Numbered from the stretch's first letter, positions 11,326 to 22,890 are shown. The stretch is DNA of 64,000 nt from Xestospongia muta (GCA_963693285.1 OY848919.1:13415639-13479638); one strand, 5' to 3'. Notes: generated from the sequence alone by a model not told the origin. Translations and numbers: made by a program.

Positions 11326-13161
11326 ACCTGAATTTTGTCTCCACGTTGAACCAGTTCAACAGGTATCAACTCCTCCCTATAAATAATAAATAATATTATT
11401 AATTATAATAGTAAAACTGACAGTTCCTCCAAGGAGTCAGGGGGTGTGGTCACTAATCTTGCCTCTGTAGCTTGCAACGACATTAATTTAGCCAAAGCCT
11501 CTGATGTCTTGCCCTATAAATCTCATTAAATATTCATTAGATTACCATGGTTACCAAACCTTTGCAATATGTTCTAACCATCGACCTAAAGACACAAACA
11601 TTAATAACATGGGCGGAGTCTCAAAGAAGGTCTTCATTTGATCTCCAGTTACAAAGGCTGCAATAAACACGATCACAACCTATAAAGTGGGTGTGGTTAT
11701 ACTATATAAAGGGGTGCCTTGTGCTTACAGAGTAAACATAAGCTATTGTCGTAGCTAAGGCTATCAGGACGTCCATATTAGCGGCACAATGACGTAAGGA
11801 TTTAAATGAAGAGATATAAAACTGATAACCTCCAAATATCTAAATGGATAAATAATGAGAATAATGGATGGATTAAAATAATACAATTTATATAATTATG
11901 TTATTAGAACACAAAGGTTTTAACTAAACTTTCTTACAATCATTATCTATACTACATGGAGTAGGACTTCTTGATCGAGATCGATCTTTGTCTTCAATAA
12001 TGACTAATTCTTAAATCTATATATGTTAAATAATACATATCAACTAATTTGTTTGTCCATTCCTATATTGTGTTAATCCACCCACTCATCCATCTATCCA
12101 TCTACCTTTCATCTATTTATATATCTATACAGTCATGTTACTAACCGGTAAGCTAAGTAATATAACTATTCATAAAAAGTACATTTATAATAATTTGTAG
12201 GAAATATTAAGGAAACCATAATATATTTAGACATCCTTATTACATATTATGACATCATCAATACCTTTTCAATCCTAGATTTCTCTTTGTGTCCCTTCAC
12301 TTTCACATCCACACTGTTGCCATGGTTACCCAATGCTCGATTCTGCCCTTCTGAAATATATGTAACTTCAAATCCCACTAAATCCCACTTCACCACTCAC
12401 ATATTTCACTGTAGCTTCTTTGGTACTGAGAGAGACATGAACATTTATAATACCATCACATTGACCTAGAGTTTTCTCAATAGTTGAGACACAAGAATTA
12501 GAGGTCACGCCTTCAATACCAACATAGCATATCATATGATGTCTTGACAATGTCGTGGATAACTGTGTATTACTCCATTGCACTGTTTAATATTCTTCTC
12601 AATATTTTGAACACACAATTGACAAACCATGCCTGTAATATCAATGACAACCTCTCGACTGTCAAGTGTCGGTGATAAAAGTGCTGGTGAGGAGGGTGGA
12701 GTCAACGATTGAGGTGATGTGGTCTGGATTGGGTAATTCCCTTTAATTTTAGCATCAAATCCCATATCATAAATAGCTGTAACTATATCTTGAGACGATG
12801 TGAGTGAGCCATCATGTTCTACAAATGCTTCCTTTCTCTTTAGGGACACCATGACTCCGACAACTTGACATTGCTTAGGTAATGTTGTCTCAATAAGTTT
12901 GACACAGGAGTTACATGTCATACCATCTACTGATATCAGAGATGCTTTTAGGGAACCTTTAAGAGGCTGAGTGACGCATACACGTTCTGTTGAGCTTTCT
13001 AACGACCATTTAAAAGACGCTTCATCTTCACTACTAGGTAAGCTTGCTATTTTGATGCTATGTCCTGGAATGGAACGGTATGGCGATTGTTGTAGTTGCC
13101 AATCGTCTTTTTCAAGACCAGGATCGACCTCTGGATAATATAGATAGACTTCAGATAACAT
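11326..13161 (-). pseudogene. ATP7-like: ATP7-type copper ATPase 5' half, unit II
   Basis: The same exon series as unit I. The first HMA domain has GMTCNSC and the second GMVCQLC, again cut by the deletion of about 120 bp. The third has GVTSNSC. The small membrane-region exons follow down to VELVQRGDKIQ. The shared deletion shows that units I and II descend from one already broken copy, while unit III keeps the full HMA2. The N-terminal stretch MLSEVYLYYPEVDPGLEKDD is open here. No catalytic core. Confidence 0.83.
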
Positions 13162-13470
13162 CTTTGTCTTCACAAACTGCTAACATAGAACAATGTGCAA
13201 AGTGTATAATTGTAAGTTTATTAGGTGTGGAATAGTGAATATTATTAGTGACGTGTGCATCACATTCCACATAGATTTCGTGAGCACTTCATATTTTTCC
13301 ACTATATATATGTAGATTATAAGCTCCTGATAGTGGTTATATAGAGACCTCCTCCAATACTCTGTTATAGATCATTATCGTTTAAGCTATGAAGATTATC
13401 AAGTTAATGTCATTACAATGTGCATTTCTTCCATAGAAGAAGCCAATGCAATACTGAATTATTGTAATAA

Positions 13471-14814
13471 CTAATAATCAAAATTAATAATTGAAGCATT
13501 GTTTATCTCTTGTTCTCTAAAATTTTTATTTAATAACATTTCCTCCATACAATCCATCACTACATGATCATAGTCAATACGATACTTGTTAAAGAACCAT
13601 GTGTTTGCAATGTTCTTCAAATATGGAAGATCACTAACACTAAGTATACAGATGTTATGAATAAAATACTTTTCAATACATTCTGTTTTCTTAGGGTGAA
13701 TATTCCAAAACGCTTTTGATACAATAGGTTTGGTGACATGTTTCTTTAATGTATAGTGATTACCAGGAGCATCTTTCAGTTTATATAAGGTAGCAAAAAA
13801 GAACTCTTCAGCAGCATTAACATATTCTAGACGTTCTCTTAGAGCTAATGCTCTCTTATCAGTAAATATGAATTTGACAAACTCTCTACTCATTACACTG
13901 TTAACAGATTCTGCTGACTTGTATACAGTTAGATTATATGGTATAGGACCTAGTTGAGATCCTATGTACTTTTTTTTATATTCTTTGTCAACAATCTGTT
14001 TATGCCATAACCATTCATATGCATTGCCTTTCTCAGTAAAAACATCTTTGTAAACAGCCATAATGTTAGTACCATTCATTTTTATGAGTGTATCTACCAT
14101 TTCTTTGTTAGTTACTAGAGGTATCTCTGGTGAGTTGAGAGTTATAACATATCTCCAATCTGCTGTGACATTAACAAGATCTTTTAAACAGCTTAAATGA
14201 GCATCTAGTATTGATACTGATCCATAAACAATATGTACTTGTTTTGTAGATATAAAGATGTTATTGAAACACTTTGTAAATTGTCTCAATCCATCTGTCC
14301 ACCATTTTGGAGATTTTTTATCAATATGAATACAGTATATGTTATGTGGACGATACAAGTACTTGAGTAGACGAATATGTTGTAGTAGGAGGTTTTGTTG
14401 ATAATATATGAGCATTTGAAAAGCTAAAGGAAAGTTCCTTTCTGTTTCAGATATGTAAAATTTATTCATAAAATCTCTCCTAATACATCGACACTCCTTG
14501 ATAGACTCAATAGTTTCAGTATCATTAGGAGGTATCCAAGATTTTAGATATTGTCTAATACGCTGTGTTTCATTTTTATCTCCATCAAATAATCGTTGAC
14601 AAGACGTGTTGATCGTCGGATCCATTAATGGAGTTCTTTGCAGATACAACAATGGAGCAGTGAAACAAACATGTCTTTTTTGTAAGTCCAAATTGAGTAA
14701 CTTCGAGAAAATGATATATGTAGTTACTACCAACACACCGGCTAAGACTATCAATCCATCAGTTAGTTTCCTTCTGCCTCCAGCAGTAAAGAAAATAAAG
14801 TACATTGTTGGCAT
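13471..14814 (-). CDS. GT14 glycosyltransferase C (core-2/I branching type)
   Basis: 447 residues, single exon, intact. Type II topology with an N-terminus like copy A (MPTMYFIFFTAGG) and a membrane segment near 18-40. Catalytic landmarks as in B: IYCIHIDKKSPKW, DWRYVITLNSPEIPL, AEEFFFATL, RIDYDHVVMDCMEE. The variable loop between NGTN and SQLGPIPYN is the short form (WLWHKQIVDKEYKKKYIG). The C-terminus is INNASIINFDY. A TTG three codons upstream extends the frame, but the ATG at 14812-14814 is preferred. A CAG directly before the start in all array copies leaves open a tiny 5' exon. Probably a Golgi O-glycan GlcNAc-transferase; specificity unknown. Confidence 0.9.
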   Translation of the reverse strand: MPTMYFIFFTAGGRRKLTDGLIVLAGVLVVTTYIIFSKLLNLDLQKRHVCFTAPLLYLQRTPLMDPTINTSCQRLFDGDKNETQRIRQYLKSWIPPNDTETIESIKECRCIRRDFMNKFYISETERNFPLAFQMLIYYQQNLLLQHIRLLKYLYRPHNIYCIHIDKKSPKWWTDGLRQFTKCFNNIFISTKQVHIVYGSVSILDAHLSCLKDLVNVTADWRYVITLNSPEIPLVTNKEMVDTLIKMNGTNIMAVYKDVFTEKGNAYEWLWHKQIVDKEYKKKYIGSQLGPIPYNLTVYKSAESVNSVMSREFVKFIFTDKRALALRERLEYVNAAEEFFFATLYKLKDAPGNHYTLKKHVTKPIVSKAFWNIHPKKTECIEKYFIHNICILSVSDLPYLKNIANTWFFNKYRIDYDHVVMDCMEEMLLNKNFREQEINNASIINFDY

Positions 14815-14845
14815 AGCTGTCAAGGATAGTTAACAAATTTCGAAA

Positions 14846-14857
14846 TACGCATGCGTA
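14846..14857. promoter_or_regulatory. 12-bp palindrome upstream of GT14-C
   Basis: TACGCATGCGTA, 31 bp from the start codon, with the same spacing as in copy A. Confidence 0.45.
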
Positions 14858-15432
14858 AACACATAATATTAACCGGGCATTCAAATATCTACGGAATCGG
14901 CAGCCGGACGTTCCAATTCCTATTTCCTATATCTTTCGTAAATATCTGTTCCTTACCATCTTTGTCTGGGGTTGCTGATTCTTCTTCAGAGAGGAAGGGT
15001 CTGAGTACAGCAGGAATGCGGATTTATGCTCAGTAAGTCGTGTTTTAGGTCTATACGAGCTCAAGGATCGATATTGATAGCCCTGTAGCGACGTCGTCTT
15101 ACGCCCAATCGACAAGGATGTGAAATTCGACCGGATGCTAATATAAAGTATATGTAGAAACGTCATTTTCGTTTGTCTCTATGCTTTTTACGGGTAAATA
15201 TGCATTCATGCTAAAAAAAGGTTCTTCGTTTTTGGTGGTAAATGGGTCCTTGCTTCTCTTCCTCTAATAGCCAATTTTCAAAAACTGGTTTTAGTTTTTG
15301 AGCTTTCTCGTAAGTTAGTCTTAGTTCTCAAACCTGCAAATAGTTATTTGACTAATGTATTTTCCAAATTTTGCCAATGCTTGTTTCGATATCTTTCTGC
15401 AAATAACCAAGTTTAACACATCTGATCTTAAA

Positions 15433-15666
15433 TGAGGTTGCATGACAGGTTGATATGGCTGAACACTAGCTGTTATATAACAACTAGTTTTCAGCAGATT
15501 GCAATGGAAAAAGTATAGTTTTTCTGTAATTGCAATTGAGGTGCTTGCAAAATTGGTTTTGCTAATGATCTAGGATAGGAAAAAGGGAAAGTAAGATAAC
15601 TGTAATCACAAAATGGAGGAATAGAAAAAGGTTGATATACTGTAGGACCTGGTGTAAGAGATTGCA
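15433..15666 (-). pseudogene. Pro/Gln-rich exon, unit III, degraded
   Basis: Starts at the same acceptor with QSLTPGPTVYQPFSIPPF, but a one-base insertion near 15515 (AAGTATAG) shifts the frame in KNYFFH. The following DNA is still homologous up to about 15433. Compared with unit I, the MSHSQQ portion is also missing. Confidence 0.42.
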
Positions 15667-15679
15667 CTGAAAAAAGCAT

Positions 15680-16900
15680 TTTGTCATTTTAACTGAAGTA
15701 TTAGTTACCACAGTTTCATAAGTATAATGTAAATCAATTCTAAGTTGCTACAAACCCAATACTAGTGTAACTTAATATGTATAAAGCCAACTAGTTATAT
15801 CTACAACCACATTGCCACTTTGCTACAGTAATTGATCATGGCTTTTATAATTAAGCAGATACTATTTGACTGAAACTAATTTATTTAGTTAAGTTAAAAT
15901 AATATCTACCTCTTTACCATGGTTTCTGTTATTGGACATTAACTACAAAAAGTACTTTTAAGCTTTTAGTTGGTTTATATACATATTAAGTTAGACCAAT
16001 TTTGGCTTTGTGGTAACTGAATATTGGGTTTACATTATATTATATAACACTCTTCTATAGTACTTGTAGTATACTTGAACTTTACATAAGTATGTACTGT
16101 GTTTATAAAATTGTGCTTTGAGTTTCACTAATTTGAGAATATTTTTGTACTTTTTATACATAGTAAATTTTATATTAACATTTGACTATTATACTACTTT
16201 TACTAACAACTACTTGTTAAAGAATCTTAGTTCAATACATTAAACGTTGATAAAATCAGTTTCTTTGAATTAATAATATTAATATTTAACTGTTGTATGT
16301 TTGCCAATCTTGCAGTAATGATACTGGTCAAATATACATGGATTGATAATGTCCAGTGTGTTGGTAATGAATCAAGTATAGGACAATGTCAATTTAGAAG
16401 ATGGGGTATTCATATTTGTAGTCATCAGGAAGATATTGGAGCTTGACATGTGTATCTGGTAAAATTTTACTTTAAAAAGCTTAGCTTAGTCATACTACAG
16501 TTGTTGTAGGTAAGTGTGTATGTAAAGGAAATTATTGTAGCAATTGTCATATTATGGGTGTGGCTTAATTATTATCAATAGTACAATTAGGTAAACAACA
16601 AAAGCAGCTATATATATGTATAGTTATGTTTTGACTGTTTTTAGGCAAGACAGTTCTGAAGTTGACAGTAAGTCATAATACAGATTAAATGATGTCAATA
16701 CTTAGATATATAGAACTAATAGAGAAGTATTGGAGACAAAACAAAACTTATCACAATGTTTGATTCTATTTGAAAAAAAACTCACAATGTATCAGTTGAG
16801 TGAGTATAAACAATACCTGTTAATCATAGCCAATTGTAAGGAAAATGTTTATATAATTGCTGTACGTCATAAAATATATGAAAACCAGTTTGACAATGTA
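15680..16900. other. Unit III intergenic stretch with a 1.45-kb internal deletion
   Basis: Colinear with units I and II until about 16,040, where the text jumps from the homologue of 8,997 to that of 10,459. This explains why the C-to-D spacing is about 1 kb shorter than B-to-C. The SRCR remnant is retained. Confidence 0.6.
16339..16446 (+). pseudogene. SRCR-domain remnant, unit III (best preserved)
   Basis: One uninterrupted frame encodes WIDNVQCVGNESSIGQCQFR, RWGIHICSHQEDIGA, then TGA. This matches the C-terminal half of an SRCR domain including two Cys, WG and the H-E-D-G signature. The N-terminal half is in another frame and the final C of the domain is missing. It is a fragment; the parent gene lies elsewhere. 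Confidence 0.68.
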
Positions 16901-16914
16901 ATTAATGACTCATC

Positions 16915-18975
16915 AATTGTTGATTGACCTTCTAATACTACAGCATCTACAGGTACTTTGTCACCAGGTTTAACCTGTTATAAAACATGAAAACCAGTTT
17001 GACAAGATTAATTAACCAGTTACCCGAATTTTGTCTCCACGTTGAACCAGTTCAACAGGTATCAACTCCTCCCTATAAATAATAAATAATATTATTAATT
17101 ATAATAGTAAAACTGACAGTTCCTCCAAGGAGTCAGGGGGTGTGGTCACTAATCTTGCCTCTGTAGCTTGCAACGACATTAATTTAGCCAAAGCCTCTGA
17201 TATCTTGCCCTATAAATCTCATTAAATATTCATTAGATTACCATGGTTACCAAACCTTTGCAATATGTTCTAACCATCGACCTAAAGACACAAACATTAA
17301 TAACATGGGCGGAGTCTCAAAGAAGATCTTCATTTGTTCTCCAGTTACAAAGGCTGCAATAAACACGATCACAACCTATAAAGTGGGTGTGGTTATACTA
17401 TATAAAGGGGTGTGCCTTGTGCTTATAGAGTAAACATAAGCTATTATCGTAGCTAAGGCTATCAGGACGTCCATATTAGCGGCACAATGACGTAAGGATT
17501 TGAATGAAGAGATATAAAACTGATAACCTCCAAATATCTAAATGGATAAATAATGAGAATAATGGATGCATTAAAATAATAGAATTTATATAATTATGTT
17601 ATTAGAACACAAAGTTTTTAACTGAACTTTCTTACAATCATTATCTTTACTACACGGAGTAGAACTTCTTGATTGAGATCAATCTTTGTCTTCAATAATG
17701 ACTAATTCTTGAATCTATATATGTTAAATAATACATATCAACTAATTTGCTTGTCCATTCCTATATTGTGTTAATCCACCTACTCATCCATCTATCTATC
17801 TACCCTTCATCTATCCAGTCATGCTACTAACCGGTAAACTAAGTAATATAATGATTTACATATAAAGTACATTTATAATAATTTGTAGGAAATATTAAGG
17901 AAACCATAATATATTTAGACATCCTTATTACATATTATGACATCATCAATACCTTTTCAATCCTAGATTTCTCTTTGTGTCCCTTCACTTTCACATCCAC
18001 ACTGTTGCCATGGTTACCCAATGCTCGATTCGGCCCTTCTGAAATATACGTTACTTCAAATCCCACTAAATCCCACTTCACCACTCACATATTCCACTGT
18101 AGCTTCTTTAGTACTGAGAGAGACATGAACATTTATAATACCATCACATTGACCTAGAGTTTTCTCAATAGTTGAGACACAAGAATTAGAGGTCACGCCT
18201 TCAATACCAACATAGCATATCATATGATGTCTTGACAATGTCATGGGTGACTGTGTATTGGTAGAACATTTTGCTATAAACCCTAAATCATCAATAGCTT
18301 CACATATTTTATCTATAGACATAACTAGTGGCTTATAAACAATAATAGCATTGTTGTTAGTCAACGATACATTGATACTAACTACTTCGTTGCACTCTCC
18401 AATATTCTTCTCAATATTTTGAACACACGATTGACAAACCATGCCTGTAATATCAATGACAACCTCTCGACTGTCAAGTGTCAGTGATAAAAGTGCTGGT
18501 GAGGAAGGTGGAGTCAACGATTGAGGTGATGTGGTGTGGATTGGGTAATTCCCTTTAATTTTAGCATCAAATCCCATATCATAAATAGCTGTAACTATAT
18601 CTTGAGACGATGTGAGTGACCCATCATGTTCTACAAATGCTTCCTTTCTCTTTAGGGACACCATGACTCCGACCACTTCACATTGCTTAGGTAATGTTGT
18701 CTCAATAAGTTTGACACAGGAGTTACGTGTCATACTATCTACTGATATCAGAGATGCTTTTAGGGAACCTTTAAGAGGCGGAGTGACGTATACACGTTCT
18801 GTTGACATTTTTAACGACCTTTTAAAAGACGCTTCATATCTTCACTACTAGGTAAGCTTGCTATTTTGATGCTCTGTCCTGGAATGGAACGGTATGGCGA
18901 TTACTGTAGTTGCCAATCGTCTTTTTCAAGACCAGGATCGACCTCTGGATAATATAGATAGACCTCAGATAACAT
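16915..18975 (-). pseudogene. ATP7-like: ATP7-type copper ATPase 5' half, unit III (longest copy)
   Basis: This copy retains complete HMA1, HMA2 (GMVCQSC plus the full second half ending IDDLGFIAKC) and most of HMA3 in one 250-residue frame (18056-18808). It also keeps one further exon at about 16917-16976 (VKPGDKVPVDAVVLEGQST, matching the actuator-domain side of ATP7) that units I and II have lost. It is still dead. HMA1 reads SMTRNSC, losing a ligand Cys. A stop replaces Gln in LQQSPYRS, a 2-bp insertion shifts the SSEDEASF stretch, and HMA3 ends in the same false stop. The P-domain and ATP site are not present. Confidence 0.85.
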
Positions 18976-19280
18976 CTTTGTCTTCACAAACTGCTAACAC
19001 AGAACAATGTGCAAAGTTTATAATTGTAAGTTCATTGGGTGTGGAATAGTGAATTATTAGTGACGTGTGCATCACATTCCACGTAGATTTCGTGCGCACT
19101 TTATATTCTTGTTTTTTCACTATAATTATTTATAACCTCCTGATAGTGGTTATATAGACACCTCCTCCAGTAGTCTGTTATACACCTTATCGCATTGTTA
19201 TGAAGACCATCAAGTTAATGTCATTACAATGTGCATTTCTTCCATAGAAGTAGCCATGCAATACTGAACTATTGTAATAA

Positions 19281-20627
19281 CTAAAAATCAAAATTAATAA
19301 TTGAAGCATTGTCTATCACATGTTCTCTAAAATGTTTCTTTAACAACAGTTCCTCCATACAATCCATCACTACATGATCATAGTCAATATGATACTTGTT
19401 AAAGAACCATGTGTTTGCAATGTTCTTCAAGTATGGAAGGTCACTTACACTAAGTATACAGATGTTATGAATAAAATACCTTTCAATACATTCTGTTTTC
19501 TTAAGGTGAATATTCCAAAATGCTCTAGATACAATAGGTTTGGTGACATGTTTCTTTAATGTATAGTGATTACCAGGAGCATCTTTCAGTTTATATAAAG
19601 TAGCGAAAAAAAATTCTTCAGCAGCATGAACATATTCTAGACGTTTTCTTAAAGCTAATGCTCTCTTATCAGTAAATATGAATTTGACAAACTCTCTACT
19701 CATTGCACTGTTAACAGATTCTGCTGACTTGTATACAGTTAGATTATATGGTATAGGACCTAGTCGAGATCTTATGTACTTTTTTTTATATTGTTTGTCG
19801 TCAACAATCTGCTTATGCCATAACCATTCATATGAATTGCCTTTCTCAGTGAAAACATCTTTGAAAACAGTTATGGCATTAGTACCATTCATTTTTATGA
19901 GTGTATCTACCATTTCTTTGTTAGTTACTAGAGGTACCTCTGGTGAGTTGAGAGTTATAACATATCTCCAATCAGCTGTGACATTAACAAGATCTTTTAA
20001 ACAGCTTAAATGAGCATCTAATATTGATACTGATCCATAAACAATATGTACTTGTTTTGTAGATATAAAGATGTTATTAAAACACTTTGTAAATTGTCTC
20101 AATCCATCTGTCCACCATTTTGGAGATTTTTTATCAATATGAATACAGTATATGTTATGTGGACGATACAAGTACTTGAGTAGACGAATATGTTGTAGTA
20201 GGAGGTTCTGTTGATAATATAAAAGCAGTTCAAAAGCTAAAGGAAAGTTCCTCTCTGTTTCAGATATGTAAAATTTATTCATAAAATCTCTCCTAATACA
20301 TTGGCACTCCTTGATAGACTCAATAGTTTCAGTATCATTAGGAGGTATCCAAGATTTTAGATATTGTCTAATACGCTCTGCTTCATTTTTATCTCCATCA
20401 AATAATCGTTGACAAGACGTGTTGATCGCCGGATCGATTAATGGCGTTCTTTGCAGATACAACAATGGAGCAGTGAAACAAACATGTCTTCTTTGTAAAT
20501 CCAAATTGAGTAACTTCGAGAAAATGATACATGTAGTTACTACCAACACACCGGCTAAGACTAGCAATACATTAGCTAATCTCTTTTTATTTCCAACAGG
20601 AAAGAAAGAGAAGTAAATTGCCGGCAT
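19281..20627 (-). CDS. GT14 glycosyltransferase D (core-2/I branching type)
   Basis: 448 residues from the ATG at 20625-20627 (MPAIYFSFFPVGNKKR); the frame continues upstream only to a TTG. N-terminus like copy B, membrane segment about 18-40. Catalytic block identical in layout: IYCIHIDKKSPKW, DWRYVITLNSPEVPL, AEEFFFATL, HIDYDHVVMDCMEE. The variable loop is WLWHKQIVDDKQYKKKYIRS, and the C-terminus is VIDNASIINFDF. Intact. The first half pairs best with B and the loop with C, so the copies are mosaics. Family certain, substrate unknown. Confidence 0.9.
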   Translation of the reverse strand: MPAIYFSFFPVGNKKRLANVLLVLAGVLVVTTCIIFSKLLNLDLQRRHVCFTAPLLYLQRTPLIDPAINTSCQRLFDGDKNEAERIRQYLKSWIPPNDTETIESIKECQCIRRDFMNKFYISETERNFPLAFELLLYYQQNLLLQHIRLLKYLYRPHNIYCIHIDKKSPKWWTDGLRQFTKCFNNIFISTKQVHIVYGSVSILDAHLSCLKDLVNVTADWRYVITLNSPEVPLVTNKEMVDTLIKMNGTNAITVFKDVFTEKGNSYEWLWHKQIVDDKQYKKKYIRSRLGPIPYNLTVYKSAESVNSAMSREFVKFIFTDKRALALRKRLEYVHAAEEFFFATLYKLKDAPGNHYTLKKHVTKPIVSRAFWNIHLKKTECIERYFIHNICILSVSDLPYLKNIANTWFFNKYHIDYDHVVMDCMEELLLKKHFREHVIDNASIINFDF

Positions 20628-20663
20628 TGCTGTGAACGGTATAGCTATAACAAAATTTCGAAA

Positions 20664-20675
20664 TACGCATGCGTA
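20664..20675. promoter_or_regulatory. 12-bp palindrome upstream of GT14-D
   Basis: TACGCATGCGTA, 36 bp upstream of the D start codon. Genes E, F and G do not have it. Confidence 0.45.
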
Positions 20676-20936
20676 AACACATAATATTAACCGGGCATTC
20701 AAATATCTACGGAAGCCGCAGGCGGACGTTCCAATTCCTATTTCCTATATCTTTCGTAAATATCTGTTCCTTACCATCTTTGTCTGGGGTTGCCGATCCT
20801 TCTTCAGAGATGGAGGGTCTGGGTACAGCAGGAATCCGGATTTATGTTCAGTAAGTCGTGTTTTGGGTCTATATATAGGAGCTCGAGGATAGACCTGTAG
20901 CGACGTGGTCTTATTCCCAATCGTCCTTTAACTACG

Positions 20937-21085
20937 TGGGCTATTGCACGTTCAGCTAATAGCCTTCTGGTCTATTGTAAAGTTATTCTAGCTATATGGT
21001 CTATTGCACAATAACGTTCTATAGCTTTGTGGTCTATTACACAATCGTTCTATAGCATTGTGGTCTATTGCAAAATCGTTCTATA
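20937..21085 (+). repeat. Degenerate tandem repeat, about 35 bp unit
   Basis: Five imperfect copies of a unit containing TGGTCTATTGCACAAT and CGTTCTATAGC. It marks the right end of the duplicated array. 21086-21300 shows nothing recognisable. Confidence 0.6.
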
Positions 21086-21321
21086 TTCAAACACCCTTAT
21101 AGTGAAAGCGTCCTGTATCACTGTTATCTCTCGTAGCTATACTATGGTTTATTCCAAGAACGTTGTTACTCATTGAACAATCATCCTACAGTAAAATGGA
21201 CTTTTGATGAAGTCATCTTTTGTGAGATTGACCTGTAAAATTTTATATAATTATTTTTTTTCTGTAGATATAGCTATAATATTTCTTAATCTCGAGGTCA
21301 GAACGTTTGACCTTAAGGCTG

Positions 21322-21720
21322 TCATACTACAGCTTCAGTAGTTGTAGGTAAGTGTGTATGTATAGGAAATTATTGTAGCAATTGTCATGTTATGGGGTGT
21401 GGCTTAATTATTATCGATAGCTCAATTATAGATAAACAACAAAAGTAGTTATGTTATGTATGGTAAAGTTTCAACTGTTTTTAGAAAAGGCAATCCTGAA
21501 GTTGACAGTAAGTCATAATACAAATTAAATGATGTCAATACTTAGATATATAAACCTAATAGTGAAGTACTGGAGACAAAACAAAATTTAGTGCAATATT
21601 TGACTTTTTTTGAAAAAAATTCACTACGTATCAGTTGGGTGAGTATGATTATAAAAATAGCAACAATACTTGTTAATCCTAGCCATTTGTAAGGAAAATG
21701 TTTAGATAATTGCTTTTTAG
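21322..21720 (+). repeat. Truncated fourth copy of the array unit
   Basis: Diverged match to the segment downstream of the SRCR remnant (compare 4024-4395 and 16490-16860): TACTACAGCTTCAG, TTGTAGGTAAGTGTGTATG, GATGTCAATACTTAGATATAT. Similarity ends near 21720. It is the most diverged copy, suggesting an older duplication edge. Confidence 0.7.
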
Positions 21721-21984
21721 TCTTACATGGTTGAAGTCAAAAATTAAATTTTTGGGGTTAAGAAGGTGTTCACCAGGAGTTACGTAGTCCACTTGATGTG
21801 GTAAAAAGGGTAATAGAGGTTAAAATTGAGAAAATCTGTTGATTTATGATATTAGCAATTATATTATGAGTATGAAGTGAACAATGCATCAAATGAACTA
21901 CTTGGCTATTGAACCATATGGAGATTGTTACAATAAAAATATCATTTCACTGTTAAAAGGTTAAATAAAGTGATGCTCTCCTTT

Positions 21985-22890
21985 TTGATTTAGTTGTAGC
22001 AATTTCAAGAAATACTGTTATGATGCTTCGTAAAATAATTGATCCAGAAGGGTGTAAAGATTATAAGAGGAAACGATTACATAGAAGAACCTACTACAAC
22101 AAGGTTGGTATTTATCAAGTTCTAATCTTTTTTAATAATTATAGGGTCCAAACTTTGTATGGCACATAGATGGTTATCATAAATTAAAACCATACTGATT
22201 TGTAATTCATACCTGCATAGATGGGTATATACTAATATAAATGTGTGTGCCATTTTATTATTTAGTTTATATTATGGATTAAATTGGGTTCCACAAATAA
22301 TAACCACTTTGTCATTGCAGGAGATTTCCTAGAGACTGTTTTACACTCTAAATACTGATAGTTTATTTAACCATCATTTGGGTATACAGGTTGCAAACTT
22401 ATTTTTGGCAGAAAAGTAATCATAATATTGTTTCATTATTATTTTACTACTGTTTATGTAGCTAGAAAACCAATGAAGTTTATTGTACATTAGTAATCAA
22501 AATAGTATTATGTAAAAGGTTACTGGTTTGGAAAATCAATATACAAATCTGTAAGATACTTTACTTATAATAAGTTACTGATGTTTCACAATATATAGAG
22601 AATTGAAGGCTTTTGGTTGCAATTAAGGAAGTCTATAACTCACTACTGGTGGATTTAACAATTCAAAGTTAGTTATCTATATAACAATTAGTTACTTCTA
22701 CTTTACATTTTCACTGACATTTCTAGATGAGAGTGTTTCAAACTAAAGCAACCAATTACACAGGTGTTCATTCTTTATGACTTGTCACCTATAATAATCA
22801 TTATAGACAAACTGTCATTTGTATATGCTCCAATACTGAATTCTGAATTGGAATGGCTTCAGGAATATTGGAATACACATCATTTTCAAC
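21985..22890 (+). pseudogene. Integrase-core (rve-type) gene remnant
   Basis: Plus-strand pieces match the animal 'integrase core domain-containing' family in order. They are a basic N-terminal piece with RLHRRTYYNK, then after a possible 42-bp intron GPNFVWHIDGYHKLKPY, then VIHTCIDGY. After a second gap come LGSTNNNHFVIAG and DFLETV, and near 22835-22890 ELEWLQEYWNTHHF resembles the C-terminal region. A TGA follows KPY, the frame is otherwise broken, and the segment with the catalytic Glu is not seen. Transposon-derived and inactive. Confidence 0.6.
22385..22530. mobile_element. Decayed MITE-like fragment
   Basis: CAGGTTGCAAACTT followed by TACATTAGTAATCAAAA and CAGTATTATG-like text resembles the core of the palindromic element at 31726-31962 and 41850-42095. 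No clean ends are visible. Confidence 0.35.
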
